Shown: positions 53,677-62,946 of the stretch, piece by piece
Layout: every line of letters begins with the position of its first letter
Numbering within the stretch: the stretch's first letter is position 1
From: Arthrobacter sp. Soc17.1.1.1
Lineage (GTDB): Bacteria; Actinomycetota; Actinomycetes; Actinomycetales; Micrococcaceae
NCBI RefSeq assembly: GCF_036867195.1
Contig: NZ_JBAJII010000001.1
Span: 620,001-684,000, forward strand
DNA length: 64,000 nucleotides
Direction: 5' to 3'
Notes under the pieces: model-generated
Told to the model about the DNA's origin: nothing
Databases searched by the model: none
The model's input: the letters and a program-made list of their open reading frames with translations, nothing else
Program-made: the position numbers and the translations under genes

Positions 53677-55572
53677 CTACGGGTAGCGCTCCACGTAGCT
53701 CGGGGTGCCGGTGTTCGCGTTGCTCACGGGCGCGCCGGTGTCGTTCACCACGTGGTCGATCGTGCCTGCCCCGAGGTTCACGGTCAGGAGGTGGTTCAGC
53801 ACCACGCCGGGGGTGTCCGGCACCTCGAACCCGCGGGTGGCGTGGATGGTCGGGTCCACGTTGGTGAAGATGTACGAGCCGCCGCCCCAGAGCGTGTGCT
53901 GCTGCACGTCGTCCGCGACCTTGTAGCCGGCCCAGCCGAGGACACCGTCGTGCTGCCAGGCCGCCTGGTTGGGCGGGTCATAGGGGAGTTCGTTCTGGAA
54001 GAAGACCGTGCGGCCGTTCTCGCCGTTCCAGATGACGTTGTACTCCTGGTAGTGCTCCACGAAGAGGCCGGTCGCCGTGACGTCGTCGCCGTTCACGATC
54101 ACGCCGTTGCGGCCGGTGCTGACGTCCCAGCCGAAGGATCCCGCGTTGCCGTGGTCCGCCCGCCACACCCAGGTGTGATCGATCAGCACGTTGTCGCTGT
54201 TGATCTCGAGGCTGACGTCCGCCTTGCCCACGTGGGGGCCGCCGATGCGGAAGTAGACGTCGCTGAGCGTCGTCGGATTCGCTGGATCGTTCTTCTTCGC
54301 GCCGTTGTTGCCGTTCTTCGTGCCGACCTGCAACAGGACGGGGGAGTTGACGGTGCCGCCGTCGATCGTGACGCCGGCGATGACGACGCCGGGGACGTCC
54401 GCGACGTGCATCGGCACCGCGCCGTCCACGGCGGTCAGGGTGGCGTGACCCAGCCCGAGCACGACGGTGTCCGCGCGCTTCACTGCGATGGTCTGCGCGA
54501 TGTCGTAGACGCCTGGGGTGAGGAGGAGGTGCTTGCCGCGGGCGAGCGCGTTGTTGATGGCCTGCACAGGATCGCCCGGCTTCGCGACGAAGAACTCCGA
54601 CAGCGCGATGGTGCGACCCGGCGTCGGGCCGTCCTTCCAGGAGATCCCGCGGGAGTCCACCTGGGCCGCGGGGACGCGGACGCTGTAGGCGCCGGAGGAG
54701 TCCGCGACCAGGTAGGGCTTCTCCCGGCTGACGGGCGTCCGGTCGAGGGTCGTGTACGGGGGAGCGGGGAAGCCCTCGTCCGACGGCGCGCCCTCGGTGC
54801 CCGAGAAGACGGCGTTCCAGACGCCGTTGGACCAGCTGCCGATCTCGCTGTTGCGGGTCAGCCACTGCTGCTGCGACCCGTTGACGATGTCCCCGGCCCT
54901 CGAATCGGCGAGGTACCCGCCGCTCGCGAACTGGGGGCCGGCGGTGCAGTAGTCCATGAGCGAGAGAGTGCCGCCGGTGACGTCCACGCGCCGCAGCGAG
55001 ACGGCCTGGGAGACCGCCCAGAAGTTCGCCGTCGCGCGGCAGCCGTCCTGACCGGCACCGTTGACCTCGAGGGTGAGGTTGGAGAGCGTCCTCCAGAAAT
55101 TGTTGAGCGCGATGCAGTTGCTCGTCCCGTTGCCCTCGAGGCAGCGGTTGTACACCTCGATCTTGCCGTTGATGACGACGTCGGACGGGGAGGCGCCGAG
55201 ACCCGCGACCTCGGTGTAGTAGCCGACCCTGAACTGCAGGGGTTCGGCGTCGGTGCCGTAGGTGCCCGGCAGGAACAGGAGGGCCGCCCGCTCGGTGCCC
55301 ATCTCGTTGTCGATCTGGCGTGCGTTCACGGCGTCCACCGTGGCCTGGATCTCGCTCACGGGCATGCTCGGGTCGAAGACCGTCACGTTCGGGCCGAGGT
55401 CCACGCCCGACGCCGGTGATGCCTTCTTCGTGGCGATGGGCGCTGTGGCCGCCGGGTCGAGGGGCGGGGCTGCGACGGCCGTGGCACCGGTACCGGCTGC
55501 CAGGAGCGTCGCGGCTGCGAGGATTGCTGCCAGGCGGAGCCGCCCGGTCCTGAGGGGATGGGGGATGGTCAT
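53677..55572 (-). CDS. Secreted beta-helix (pectate-lyase-like) protein
   Basis: 631 residues with a Sec signal peptide (RLAAILAAATLLAAGTGATAVA, cut near 35-38). The mature protein has many short strands ending in Gly/Asn/Asp, typical of a right-handed parallel beta-helix. AALLFLPGTYGTD near 80 and LLLTPGVYDI near 365 are the ladder starts seen in GH55 exo-beta-1,3-glucanase-like and pectate-lyase-like proteins, hence two helical blocks. Actinobacterial relatives carry misleading names such as coagulation factor 5/8 domain protein. A polysaccharide is the likely substrate, outside the cell. The start is ATG 55572. Confidence 0.82.
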   Translation of the reverse strand: MTIPHPLRTGRLRLAAILAAATLLAAGTGATAVAAPPLDPAATAPIATKKASPASGVDLGPNVTVFDPSMPVSEIQATVDAVNARQIDNEMGTERAALLFLPGTYGTDAEPLQFRVGYYTEVAGLGASPSDVVINGKIEVYNRCLEGNGTSNCIALNNFWRTLSNLTLEVNGAGQDGCRATANFWAVSQAVSLRRVDVTGGTLSLMDYCTAGPQFASGGYLADSRAGDIVNGSQQQWLTRNSEIGSWSNGVWNAVFSGTEGAPSDEGFPAPPYTTLDRTPVSREKPYLVADSSGAYSVRVPAAQVDSRGISWKDGPTPGRTIALSEFFVAKPGDPVQAINNALARGKHLLLTPGVYDIAQTIAVKRADTVVLGLGHATLTAVDGAVPMHVADVPGVVIAGVTIDGGTVNSPVLLQVGTKNGNNGAKKNDPANPTTLSDVYFRIGGPHVGKADVSLEINSDNVLIDHTWVWRADHGNAGSFGWDVSTGRNGVIVNGDDVTATGLFVEHYQEYNVIWNGENGRTVFFQNELPYDPPNQAAWQHDGVLGWAGYKVADDVQQHTLWGGGSYIFTNVDPTIHATRGFEVPDTPGVVLNHLLTVNLGAGTIDHVVNDTGAPVSNANTGTPSYVERYP

Positions 55573-55789
55573 GCTGAACGGTTCCTCTCCGTCGAGGTGG
55601 TCCTGCCGAGGATGGCAGGTGAATCGTGTCACCCTGCCGCAAGGAAGTACATCCCCGCACCGGGACGAAGTCAAGGAAGGCCGGGAACGGTGCGGTTTTC
55701 CTTGATGCGCCGGTACGGCGGTGATACAGCTTGGGGAGCGTTGCCGACGAGCGTCGGCAGCCCAGGAACGCCCGACGCGAGGAGACACC

Positions 55790-56104
55790 ATGGCAACGCC
55801 CGACGACGAAGAGCGCACCCTCAGCGACTGGAGCCGCACCCTGACCCAGGCGCTCCAGATCCTCGACCTCGAGGTGGACCACCCCCGGATCGTGGAACTG
55901 GCCGACCGCTCCGCGCACCTGGTGGGACCGCACGCAGGGGTCATCAGCGCCTTCCTGGTGGGCTACGCCGCCGGCACCGTCACCACGAAGAGCCGGGAGG
56001 AGACGAGCGCCGCCGTCGAGAAGGCCGCGACGACCGTGACGACCGTGATCGAGAAGGACGAGGAGACGCAGGAGCAGAAGGGCTGGACCGGCTCGGCGCA
56101 GTGA
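55790..56104 (+). CDS. DUF6457 domain protein
   Basis: 104 residues. A compact helical DUF6457 region (about 10-70): LSDWSRTLTQALQILDLEV, then LADRSAHLV and GVISAFLVGYAAGT. The C-terminal third is polar and acidic (EKAATTVTTVIEKDEETQE). In many actinobacteria this domain sits beside molybdenum cofactor genes; here a molybdo-oxidoreductase lies a few genes away, but the link is weak. The ATG at 55790 follows GAGGAG. Confidence 0.8.
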   Translation: MATPDDEERTLSDWSRTLTQALQILDLEVDHPRIVELADRSAHLVGPHAGVISAFLVGYAAGTVTTKSREETSAAVEKAATTVTTVIEKDEETQEQKGWTGSAQ

Positions 56105-56114
56105 CCGCCGCTCC

Positions 56115-57437
56115 TCAGGCGGGGACGGGCGTGGTGGCCCGCCCGCCCAGCCGCGTGAGCGTCCAGGCCAGCACTCCGGCCACCAGGACGGCTGCGGCCA
56201 GGCCGAGGCCCGAGTAGCCCAGCAGCACGAGGGCGGGGCCCGCGAGGGCCCCGCCGAGTGCACCGGCCAGGTTCATGATCAGGTCCGACGAGCCCTGCAC
56301 CGGTGCCCGCTCGGTGACCTCCACGGAGCCCGCGAGGAGGGCCGAGGCGGAGACGACGCACGCGGACCAGCCGAGCCCGAGCAGGATCAGGCCCACCGTC
56401 ACCCAGGCGTTCGAGGCGGAGCCCTGCCACGAGGTGAGCAGCGCAGCCAGCAGGAGCAGCTGGCCGAGGAGGATGCCCCGGACGTTCCCGGCACGGTCCG
56501 CGATCCACCCGAACACCGGGGACAGCGCGTACATCCCGGCCACGTGCAGGCTGATGGTCAGACCCACGACGGACAGTCCGGCCCCGTGGTCGTGGAGGTG
56601 GACGGGCGTCATGGCCATCACGGAGACCATCGCGGCGTGGCCGACCGCGATCGCCGCCACGGCGAAGCGGGCGGCCGGGTTGCGGGCCAGGATGGCGAGG
56701 CCGCGCCGCCTCGCCGGCACGGGCAGGCCGACCGGGCGGTCCGCGGCGTCGCGGCTCAGGGCGGTCAGCAGCGGATCCGGCCGCAGCCCCGATGCGTAGA
56801 CGAGGGCCGCTGCGGCCTGGGCGACGGCGGTGAAGACGAAGCCCCCGCTGAGCGGAGGGATGCCGAGCACCCCGGCGACGGCCTGGCCCGGTTCGAAGAG
56901 GTTGGGGCCCAGCACGGCGCCGATCGTGGTGGACCAGACGACGACGGAGAGGCTGCGCCCGCGCGTGGCCTCGGTGGCGAGATCCGTGGCGGCGAAGCGC
57001 GCCTGGAGCCCGGTGGCTGCTCCGGCGCCGAGCAGGACCAGCGCGACGAGCAGCAGCGGGAAGAACGCGAGGGAGGCGGCCGCGATGGCGAGGAGCCCAC
57101 CCAGGCAGGCCACCACGGCACCGGTTGCGAGGGAGATGCGGCGGCCGCTGCGCTGGGCGAGTGCTGCGAGGGGGACGGCTGCTGCTGCGGCGCCGAGCGT
57201 CGCCATGGTCGCGGCCATGCCGGACCACGCACTCGAGCCGGACGTCTCGGCCGCGAGGAGCGCGCCGAGGGACAGCGTGGCCCCTGCACCGAGTCCGCCG
57301 AGGATCTGCGCGGCCACGAGGACCCGCACGACACGGCGCTGCTGGTCGTGGTGCTGGTCGTGGTGCTGGTCGTGCTCGTGGTCCTGCCCGGGGTCCTGGT
57401 GGTTCCGCGGCCTGTCCTGCCGGTCCTGCTGCTCCAC
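56115..57437 (-). CDS. MFS transporter with His-rich N-terminal tail
   Basis: Major facilitator transporter of 440 residues with about 12 membrane segments; LAQRSGRRISLATGA near 95 is the usual loop between helices 2 and 3. The first 33 residues are cytoplasmic and rich in His, Gln and Asp (His at 13, 20, 22, 25, 26, 29 and 30), encoded partly by 12-base repeats. Such a tail could bind metal ions; cargo is unknown. It starts with GTG at 57437. Confidence 0.85.
   Translation of the reverse strand: MEQQDRQDRPRNHQDPGQDHEHDQHHDQHHDQQRRVVRVLVAAQILGGLGAGATLSLGALLAAETSGSSAWSGMAATMATLGAAAAAVPLAALAQRSGRRISLATGAVVACLGGLLAIAAASLAFFPLLLVALVLLGAGAATGLQARFAATDLATEATRGRSLSVVVWSTTIGAVLGPNLFEPGQAVAGVLGIPPLSGGFVFTAVAQAAAALVYASGLRPDPLLTALSRDAADRPVGLPVPARRRGLAILARNPAARFAVAAIAVGHAAMVSVMAMTPVHLHDHGAGLSVVGLTISLHVAGMYALSPVFGWIADRAGNVRGILLGQLLLLAALLTSWQGSASNAWVTVGLILLGLGWSACVVSASALLAGSVEVTERAPVQGSSDLIMNLAGALGGALAGPALVLLGYSGLGLAAAVLVAGVLAWTLTRLGGRATTPVPA
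57341..57376. repeat. 12-bp tandem repeats encoding the MFS His-rich tail
   Basis: GCTGGTCGTGGT occurs twice exactly and a third time with one change. On the minus strand it encodes the DQHH repeat of the MFS transporter. Confidence 0.75.
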
Positions 57438-57566
57438 TGGGTCCGCCCCTCATGGTCTTCGTGACCGGGGCAGTCTACGCGGATCCACCACCCACGGACA
57501 GGGCCGGGCGGTCGCCCACCCGGCCCTGTCCCGCACGCTCCCGGTGATGCCAGCGAGCCCGCGGGG

Positions 57567-59987
57567 TCAGACGCTCGACGCCGCTGCCTGCTTCGCCGGG
57601 GTCTCCTGCGTCCGCACGTCCGGGAAGCCGTCCGGCTCGGCGTCGGTCACCGGGACCGTCGCGGCCGAGTAGTGCTCGGTCGGGGCGGTGTGGCTGCTCG
57701 GCTCGAACCGCACGATGATCTGCTTGGAGGTCGGCGTGTTGCTGCCCTGCGCCACCTCGTCCAGCGGCACGAGGACGTTCGCCTCCGGGTAGTACGAGGC
57801 CGCGCAGCCGCGCGCCGTCGGGTACGACACGACGCGGTAGGCCCGCAGCACACGCTGCACGCCGTCGTCGTACACGCCGTGGATGTCCACGTTCTGCCCG
57901 TCCGTCAGGCCCAGTTCGGCGATGTCCTCCGGGTTGATGAACACCACGTGGCGGCCCTTCTTGATGCCGCGGTACCTGTCGTTGTGGCTGTAGATGGTGG
58001 TGTTCCACTGGTCGTGGGCGCGCAGCGACTGCAGGATCAGCGTGCCCGCGGGTCGCTCGAGGTACTCGAGGTCGTTGACCGTGAGGACGGCCTTCCCGGT
58101 GGGCGTGTTGAACGTGCGTGAATCCCGCGGGCCGTTCGGCATCACGAAGCCGCCATCGAGGCGGATCCTCCGGTTGTAGTCCTCGCACCCCTCGACCACG
58201 CGCGAGATGTGGTCGCGGATCAGGTCGTAGTCCTTCTCGAAACCCTCCCAGTCGGCGTCGAGCCTGCCGTCCAGGGTGGCACGGGCGAGGCGGCTGATGA
58301 TGGCGGGTTCGGACAGGAGGTTGTCGGAGACCGGCTCCACCGTGCCGCGGGAGGGGTGGACGGCGCAGACGGTGTCCTCGACGGAGACGAACTGCTCGCC
58401 CGTGGCCTGGCGGTCGATCTCCGTACGCCCCTTGCAGGGCAGGATCAGCGCCTCCTTGCCGGTGATCAGGTGCGAGCGGTTGAGCTTGATGGAGATCTGC
58501 ACCGTCATGTCGGTGTTCTCGAACGCCTCCTCGGCCACCTGCGTGTCCGAGATGGCCGAGACGAGGTTGCCGCCGAGGGCGATGTACGCCTTGACCCGCC
58601 CGTCCCGCATGCGCTTGATGGCCTCGACGGCGTCGGCACCGTGCTCCCGGGGCGGTTCGAAGGAGAACTCCTTGCCGAGCGCGTCCATGAACGTGGCCGG
58701 CATCTGCTCCCAGATGCCCATGCTGCGGTCGCCCTGCACGTTGCTGTGGCCGCGGATGGGGGAGGCGCCGGCGCCGGGCTTGCCGATGTTGCCGCGCAGC
58801 AGCAGGAGGTTGATCATCTCCTTGATCGTGGCCACGCCCTTCTTCTGCTGCGTGATGCCCATGGCCCAGGTGATGATGACCTTGTCGGCGGCGATGTACC
58901 GGGCGGCCAGTTCGTCGATCTCCTCGATGCGCAGCCCCGTGGCCTCGACCACGGTGGCGTCGTCGAGCGTGAGCAGGTAGTCGCGGAGCTCGTCGAGGCC
59001 CTCGCAGTGCTCCTCGAGGAACGCGTGGTCCAGGACCGTCCCGGGGTTCTTCGCCTCGGCCTCGAAGACGCGCTTCGACACGGCCTGGAGCAGCGCCATG
59101 TCGCCACCGAGCCGGACCTGGAGGAACTGGTCGGCGATCTCGGTGCCCTTGCCGGCCACGCCGCGGACCGTCTGCGGGTTCTTGTAGCGCTTCAGAGCCG
59201 CCTCGGGGAGCGGGTTGACGGCGACGATCTGGCCGCCGTTGCGCTTGCAGTTCTCGAGTTCGGTGAGCATGCGTGGGTGGTTCGTGCCGGGGTTCTGGCC
59301 CATGACGATGATCAGGTCGGCATTCTCGTAGTCCTCGAACGTGACCGTGGCCTTGCCGATGCCGATGGTCTGCCCCATGGCCCAGCCGGAGGACTCGTGG
59401 CACATGTTGGAGCAGTCGGGCAGGTTGTTGGTGCCGAAGCCTCGGGCGAACAGCTGGTACAGGAACGCGGCCTCGTTCGAGGTGCGGCCGCTGGTGTAGA
59501 AGGCGGCCTCGTCCGGGGAGTCGAGGCTCTTGAGCTTGGTGCCGATGATCTCGAAGGCCTCGTCCCAGCTGACCGGCCGGTAGTGGTCCTCGCCGGCGGG
59601 CTTGTGGAGGGGCTCGACGAGCCGGCCCTGCATGCCCAGCCAGAACTCGGAGCGGGCGCGGAGGTCGGTGAGGGAGTTCTCGGCCCAGAACTCGGAGGAG
59701 ATGACCACCGGTGCCGCTTCCCAGGTGACGGCCTTCGCGCCGTTCTCGCAGAACTCGAAGGTCTTCCGCTTGGCGGGGTCCGGCCAGGCGCAGCTCGGGC
59801 AGTCGAAGCCGTCCTTGTGGTTCATCTTGAGGACGGTCCGCAGCGTGCGCTCCACGCCCATGTGCTCGATGGCCGGCTTCATGGAGTGGTAGACACCCGG
59901 CAGGCCCGCGGCCCATTCCTTCGGCCGGTCCTCGACGTGAAGGCTGGCCTCGTCCGGCTCGACTACTCGGGGTTCCTTGCGCGTCAT
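57567..59987 (-). CDS. FdhF/YdeP family molybdopterin oxidoreductase
   Basis: Molybdenum-bis-MGD enzyme of 806 residues in the YdeP group. The N-terminal iron-sulfur region has C63 and C66 (DCPSC) and C80. The catalytic region has C192 and C196 in PDCSNMCHESSGW. MGD-binding segments include GQNPGTNHPRML near 232-243 and IRGHSNVQGDRSMG near 410. A C-terminal molybdopterin domain (about 650-770) has INPEDIAELGL. E. coli YdeP is linked to acid stress, but electron donor and substrate are unknown. The gene is divergent from a MarR - efflux pair; TTAGG-type boxes lie between. Confidence 0.92.
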   Translation of the reverse strand: MTRKEPRVVEPDEASLHVEDRPKEWAAGLPGVYHSMKPAIEHMGVERTLRTVLKMNHKDGFDCPSCAWPDPAKRKTFEFCENGAKAVTWEAAPVVISSEFWAENSLTDLRARSEFWLGMQGRLVEPLHKPAGEDHYRPVSWDEAFEIIGTKLKSLDSPDEAAFYTSGRTSNEAAFLYQLFARGFGTNNLPDCSNMCHESSGWAMGQTIGIGKATVTFEDYENADLIIVMGQNPGTNHPRMLTELENCKRNGGQIVAVNPLPEAALKRYKNPQTVRGVAGKGTEIADQFLQVRLGGDMALLQAVSKRVFEAEAKNPGTVLDHAFLEEHCEGLDELRDYLLTLDDATVVEATGLRIEEIDELAARYIAADKVIITWAMGITQQKKGVATIKEMINLLLLRGNIGKPGAGASPIRGHSNVQGDRSMGIWEQMPATFMDALGKEFSFEPPREHGADAVEAIKRMRDGRVKAYIALGGNLVSAISDTQVAEEAFENTDMTVQISIKLNRSHLITGKEALILPCKGRTEIDRQATGEQFVSVEDTVCAVHPSRGTVEPVSDNLLSEPAIISRLARATLDGRLDADWEGFEKDYDLIRDHISRVVEGCEDYNRRIRLDGGFVMPNGPRDSRTFNTPTGKAVLTVNDLEYLERPAGTLILQSLRAHDQWNTTIYSHNDRYRGIKKGRHVVFINPEDIAELGLTDGQNVDIHGVYDDGVQRVLRAYRVVSYPTARGCAASYYPEANVLVPLDEVAQGSNTPTSKQIIVRFEPSSHTAPTEHYSAATVPVTDAEPDGFPDVRTQETPAKQAAASSV

Positions 59988-60206
59988 GGCGAACGTCCTT
60001 CTCCGCGGCCCGGGTGGGCCCTCCTCGGCAGGGGGATCACCTGCCCTTGTGTATCAGGCCTAACAGGGTGCCGGTCGAAACCGCAAGCGTCACCCGAAGA
60101 TTCCGTGGATGCTTGACGGCGCCCCGGGCGCTCGAAGGCCCTGCCGCCGCTCGAGGAGGTCCTAGTATGCCGGATCCCGGGCCGTCCCAGAACAGGATCG
60201 ACGGGC

Positions 60207-60231
60207 GTTTATTTAGTTGACCTAACGAAAC
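60207..60231. promoter_or_regulatory. MarR-type operator between ydeP-like and marR genes
   Basis: Imperfect 25-bp palindrome: outer GTTT and AAAC, inner TTAG and CTAA, around TTGAC. It lies 53 bases before the MarR start. A second CCTAAC box occurs at 60059-60064, near the YdeP-like gene, so a shared control is likely. Confidence 0.6.
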
Positions 60232-60283
60232 GAGGAGCGTACAGTTACTTAGAGCAACGAAGTATACGAGGCCAGGAGTACCC

Positions 60284-60850
60284 ATGTCAGTAGCGCAGCA
60301 CACCGCTGCAGAGCTGGTGCACCACATCTTCGATCTGCAGCGCGCCCTCCGGGGTGTCACCGCCGCAGGGATGAAGTACTCGGAGCTCGGCCCCGCGCAC
60401 ACCGGCGTCCTCTTCTTCATCGGGGAGGGCGGTCCGATGCGGGCATCGGCCCTCGCGGGGAGGCTCGGCATCGGGCCGTCCGCCCTGAGCCGGCAGCTCG
60501 CCGACCTGGAGCAGTACGGCTTCGTGGTGCGGACGCCGGACCCGCTGGACGGCAGGGCCTGCCTGCTCTCGCTGTCGGAGGAGGGGCGGACGTATCTCGC
60601 CGACACCTACGAGCGCAGGGCCGAGACGCTCCGGGAGATCCTCTCCGACTGGACCGAGGGCGAGGCCGAAGCGGCGTCGCAGTCCGTCCAGCACCTCACC
60701 GCAGCACTCCGCTCCGCCGCCCCGTCCCACGGCGCGGCGCCGTCCGGGCCCGCAGAGCCGGCCAGGACACATCGCACCACCGCACACCGCACGGGCAACG
60801 ACGGCCGTCATCCGAAGAGCACCACCGAGATCATGAAGGAAGAACGCTGA
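60284..60850 (+). CDS. MarR family regulator
   Basis: 188 residues. The winged helix-turn-helix (about 45-110) includes MRASALAGRLGIGPSALSRQLADLE and the wing RTPDPLDGRACLLSLSEEG. The last 50 residues are disordered and basic. Its stop overlaps the DHA2 transporter start as TGATG, so it should control that pump, which would export the effector. The start is ATG 60284. The operator at 60207-60231 is consistent with autoregulation. Confidence 0.9.
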   Translation: MSVAQHTAAELVHHIFDLQRALRGVTAAGMKYSELGPAHTGVLFFIGEGGPMRASALAGRLGIGPSALSRQLADLEQYGFVVRTPDPLDGRACLLSLSEEGRTYLADTYERRAETLREILSDWTEGEAEAASQSVQHLTAALRSAAPSHGAAPSGPAEPARTHRTTAHRTGNDGRHPKSTTEIMKEER

Positions 60851-62712
60851 TGGCCACCCATTCCACCAAGGCGAAGGCCGCTGCGGTCGCCGAACCGCAA
60901 CCGCCCGCAGCACCCACCGGGGCCGGTGAGCCCATGAGCCACGCGCAGATCCTGCAGGCGCTCACGGGTCTGCTCGCGGGCCTGTTCACGGCGATCCTCA
61001 GCAGCACCATCGTCGCCAACGCCCTGCCCACCATCATGAGCGACCTCAACGGCTCCCAGACGGACTTCGCGTGGGTCATCACCGCCGCACTGCTGGCCAA
61101 CGCCGCGACCACCCCGATCTGGGGCAAGCTAGCCGACCTGTTCGACAAGAAGATCCTGGTGCAGGCGAGCATCGTCATCTTCGTCGCCGGCTCGGTCCTC
61201 GCCGGCTTCGCGGAGAGCATCCCGCTGCTCCTGACCGCGCGTGTCATCCAGGGTGTCGCCATGGGTGGTCTCACCGCACTGGCACAGGCCATCATCGGCA
61301 CCATCATCGCGCCGCGTGAGCGTGGCCGGTACTCCGGCTACATGGGCGGCGTCATGGCCGTCGCCACTGCGGGCGGCCCGCTGCTCGGCGGCTTCATCGT
61401 GGACTCCCCGCTCGGCTGGCGCTGGACGTTCTTCGTCTGCGTGCCGCTGGCGATCATCGCCCTCGTGCTCCTGCAGCTGACCCTCAAGCTCCCCGACACG
61501 CGCCGCAAGGCCCGCATCGACTGGCTCGGTTCCATCCTGCTGACCGCGGGCGTGAGCCTGCTCCTCATCTGGGTCTCCTTCGCCGGCAAGGAGGGCTACT
61601 ACGAGTGGTTCTCCCGCGAGACGGCCCTGATGGTCGGCGGCAGCGTCATCCTGCTGGCCCTGCTCCTCGTCGTCGAGTCGAAGGTCGCCGAGCCCGTCAT
61701 CCCGCTGAAGATCATCTCCCAGCGCACCACGGCGCTCGCGATCATCGCCTCGATCGCCGTCGGCATCGCCCTGTTCGCCTCCTCGAGCTACCTCGGCCAG
61801 TACTACCAGGTGGCCCGTGGCGCCACGCCCACCGAGGCCGGCCTGCTCACCCTGCCCATGATCGCCGGCAACCTGCTCGGATCCATCGGCGCCGGTCTGC
61901 TCGTCACCAAGTACGGCAAGTGGAAGCGGTACCTCGTCGCAGGCTCGCTGTTCCTCATCGCGGGCCTCGGGCTCGCGAGCACCATCGACCACCTGACCCA
62001 CCTCTGGCTCGTCGGCACGTACACGTTCGTCTTCGGCCTGGGTCTCGGCCTGATGCTGCAGAACCTGGTCCTCGCGGTCCAGAACACCGTGGCCGTCAAG
62101 GACATCGGGTCCGCCAGTGCGTCGGTCGCGTTCTTCCGCTCCATGGGTGGTGCAGCGGGCGTCGCCGTCCTGGGCGCCATCCTCGGCACGCGGGTGGAGA
62201 CCAAGACCACCGAGGGCCTCGCGGCCGCCGGGATCCCCACGACGGGCGGTGCGGCGGGCGGTTCGCTCGACCTCGTCGACCTCCCCGCACCGATCGCCGA
62301 CATCGTGCGTGCCGCCTACGGCGACAGCACGGCCATGATCTTCCTCATCACCGCGGTCATCGCGGTCGTCGGCCTCGTCTGCGTGCTGTTCATCAAGGAG
62401 AGCCCGCTGCGCCGCACGGTCGACTTCGCCCAGGCGGCCCCCGCGGGTCCCGCCGCGTCGATGTCACCGGCAGCGACGGGCACCACGCCGGCCGTCGCCG
62501 GAGCCCCCTCGGGCTCGGCGCCTGCCGCACCAGGAACGGAGGCGGCCGCGGAGCAGCCGTCGGCCGAGTCCGTCGTCGTCGCGATGCAGCCGTCCCACGG
62601 CCGGCACAGCGCCGGTCCCGTCGCCATCTCGAAGGCCGACGTCGACCGTGTCGCCCGGGAGCTGTCCGAACTGGACGCCGAGCTCTCGGAGCGCGCGGAC
62701 GCCAACCGCTGA
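60850..62712 (+). CDS. DHA2 family drug:H+ antiporter (14 membrane segments)
   Basis: MFS efflux pump of 620 residues of the EmrB/QacA type with 14 predicted membrane segments. Motif C-like GPLLGGFIVD and the loop GKLADLFDKK near 97-106 are present. The protein carries a disordered Ala/Pro-rich N-terminal tail (about 30 residues) and a C-terminal tail of about 100 residues rich in Ala, Ser and Glu, longer than most relatives. It is coupled to the MarR gene by a 1-base stop-start overlap. A strong terminator follows. Drug or metabolite export is expected; cargo is unknown. Confidence 0.92.
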   Translation: MATHSTKAKAAAVAEPQPPAAPTGAGEPMSHAQILQALTGLLAGLFTAILSSTIVANALPTIMSDLNGSQTDFAWVITAALLANAATTPIWGKLADLFDKKILVQASIVIFVAGSVLAGFAESIPLLLTARVIQGVAMGGLTALAQAIIGTIIAPRERGRYSGYMGGVMAVATAGGPLLGGFIVDSPLGWRWTFFVCVPLAIIALVLLQLTLKLPDTRRKARIDWLGSILLTAGVSLLLIWVSFAGKEGYYEWFSRETALMVGGSVILLALLLVVESKVAEPVIPLKIISQRTTALAIIASIAVGIALFASSSYLGQYYQVARGATPTEAGLLTLPMIAGNLLGSIGAGLLVTKYGKWKRYLVAGSLFLIAGLGLASTIDHLTHLWLVGTYTFVFGLGLGLMLQNLVLAVQNTVAVKDIGSASASVAFFRSMGGAAGVAVLGAILGTRVETKTTEGLAAAGIPTTGGAAGGSLDLVDLPAPIADIVRAAYGDSTAMIFLITAVIAVVGLVCVLFIKESPLRRTVDFAQAAPAGPAASMSPAATGTTPAVAGAPSGSAPAAPGTEAAAEQPSAESVVVAMQPSHGRHSAGPVAISKADVDRVARELSELDAELSERADANR

Positions 62713-62753
62713 GCGCCTCGCCCGGTACTCAGCAGTAGCATCCAAGCATCACC

Positions 62754-62786
62754 GAACAGGCCGCCGGGACTCCCGGCGGCCTGTTC
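62754..62786 (+). terminator. Terminator after the DHA2 gene
   Basis: Inverted repeat with perfect arms of about 14-16 bases (GAACAGGCCGCCGGG and complement) and a tight GAC/GTC-flanked loop, 41 bases after the stop. Confidence 0.8.
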
Positions 62787-62874
62787 GCATGTCCGGCTCC
62801 AGCGATTTGTTCTCTCGTCCCACAAACCCCTTGTCCCCGCCGCGGATGTGACGTAGCGTACTCAGCACGGGTCG

Positions 62875-62888
62875 TCGAAACGTTTAGA
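62875..62888. promoter_or_regulatory. LacI-type operator upstream of the last LacI gene
   Basis: AAACGTTT palindrome with further C-G and T-A pairs on each side (TCGAAACGTTTAGA). It lies about 60 bases before the LacI start and is probably an autoregulatory site. Confidence 0.6.
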
Positions 62889-62946
62889 CGGCCGGTCGCC
62901 GGAGAAGGCACGCCGGCGCCGTTCCCCCGCAGACACAGGAGTCCGC

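Noticed and set aside
55573..55944. N-terminal extension of the secreted beta-helix protein
   Set aside because: It would place a signal peptide 125 residues inside the protein. ATG 55572 begins directly with the signal sequence.
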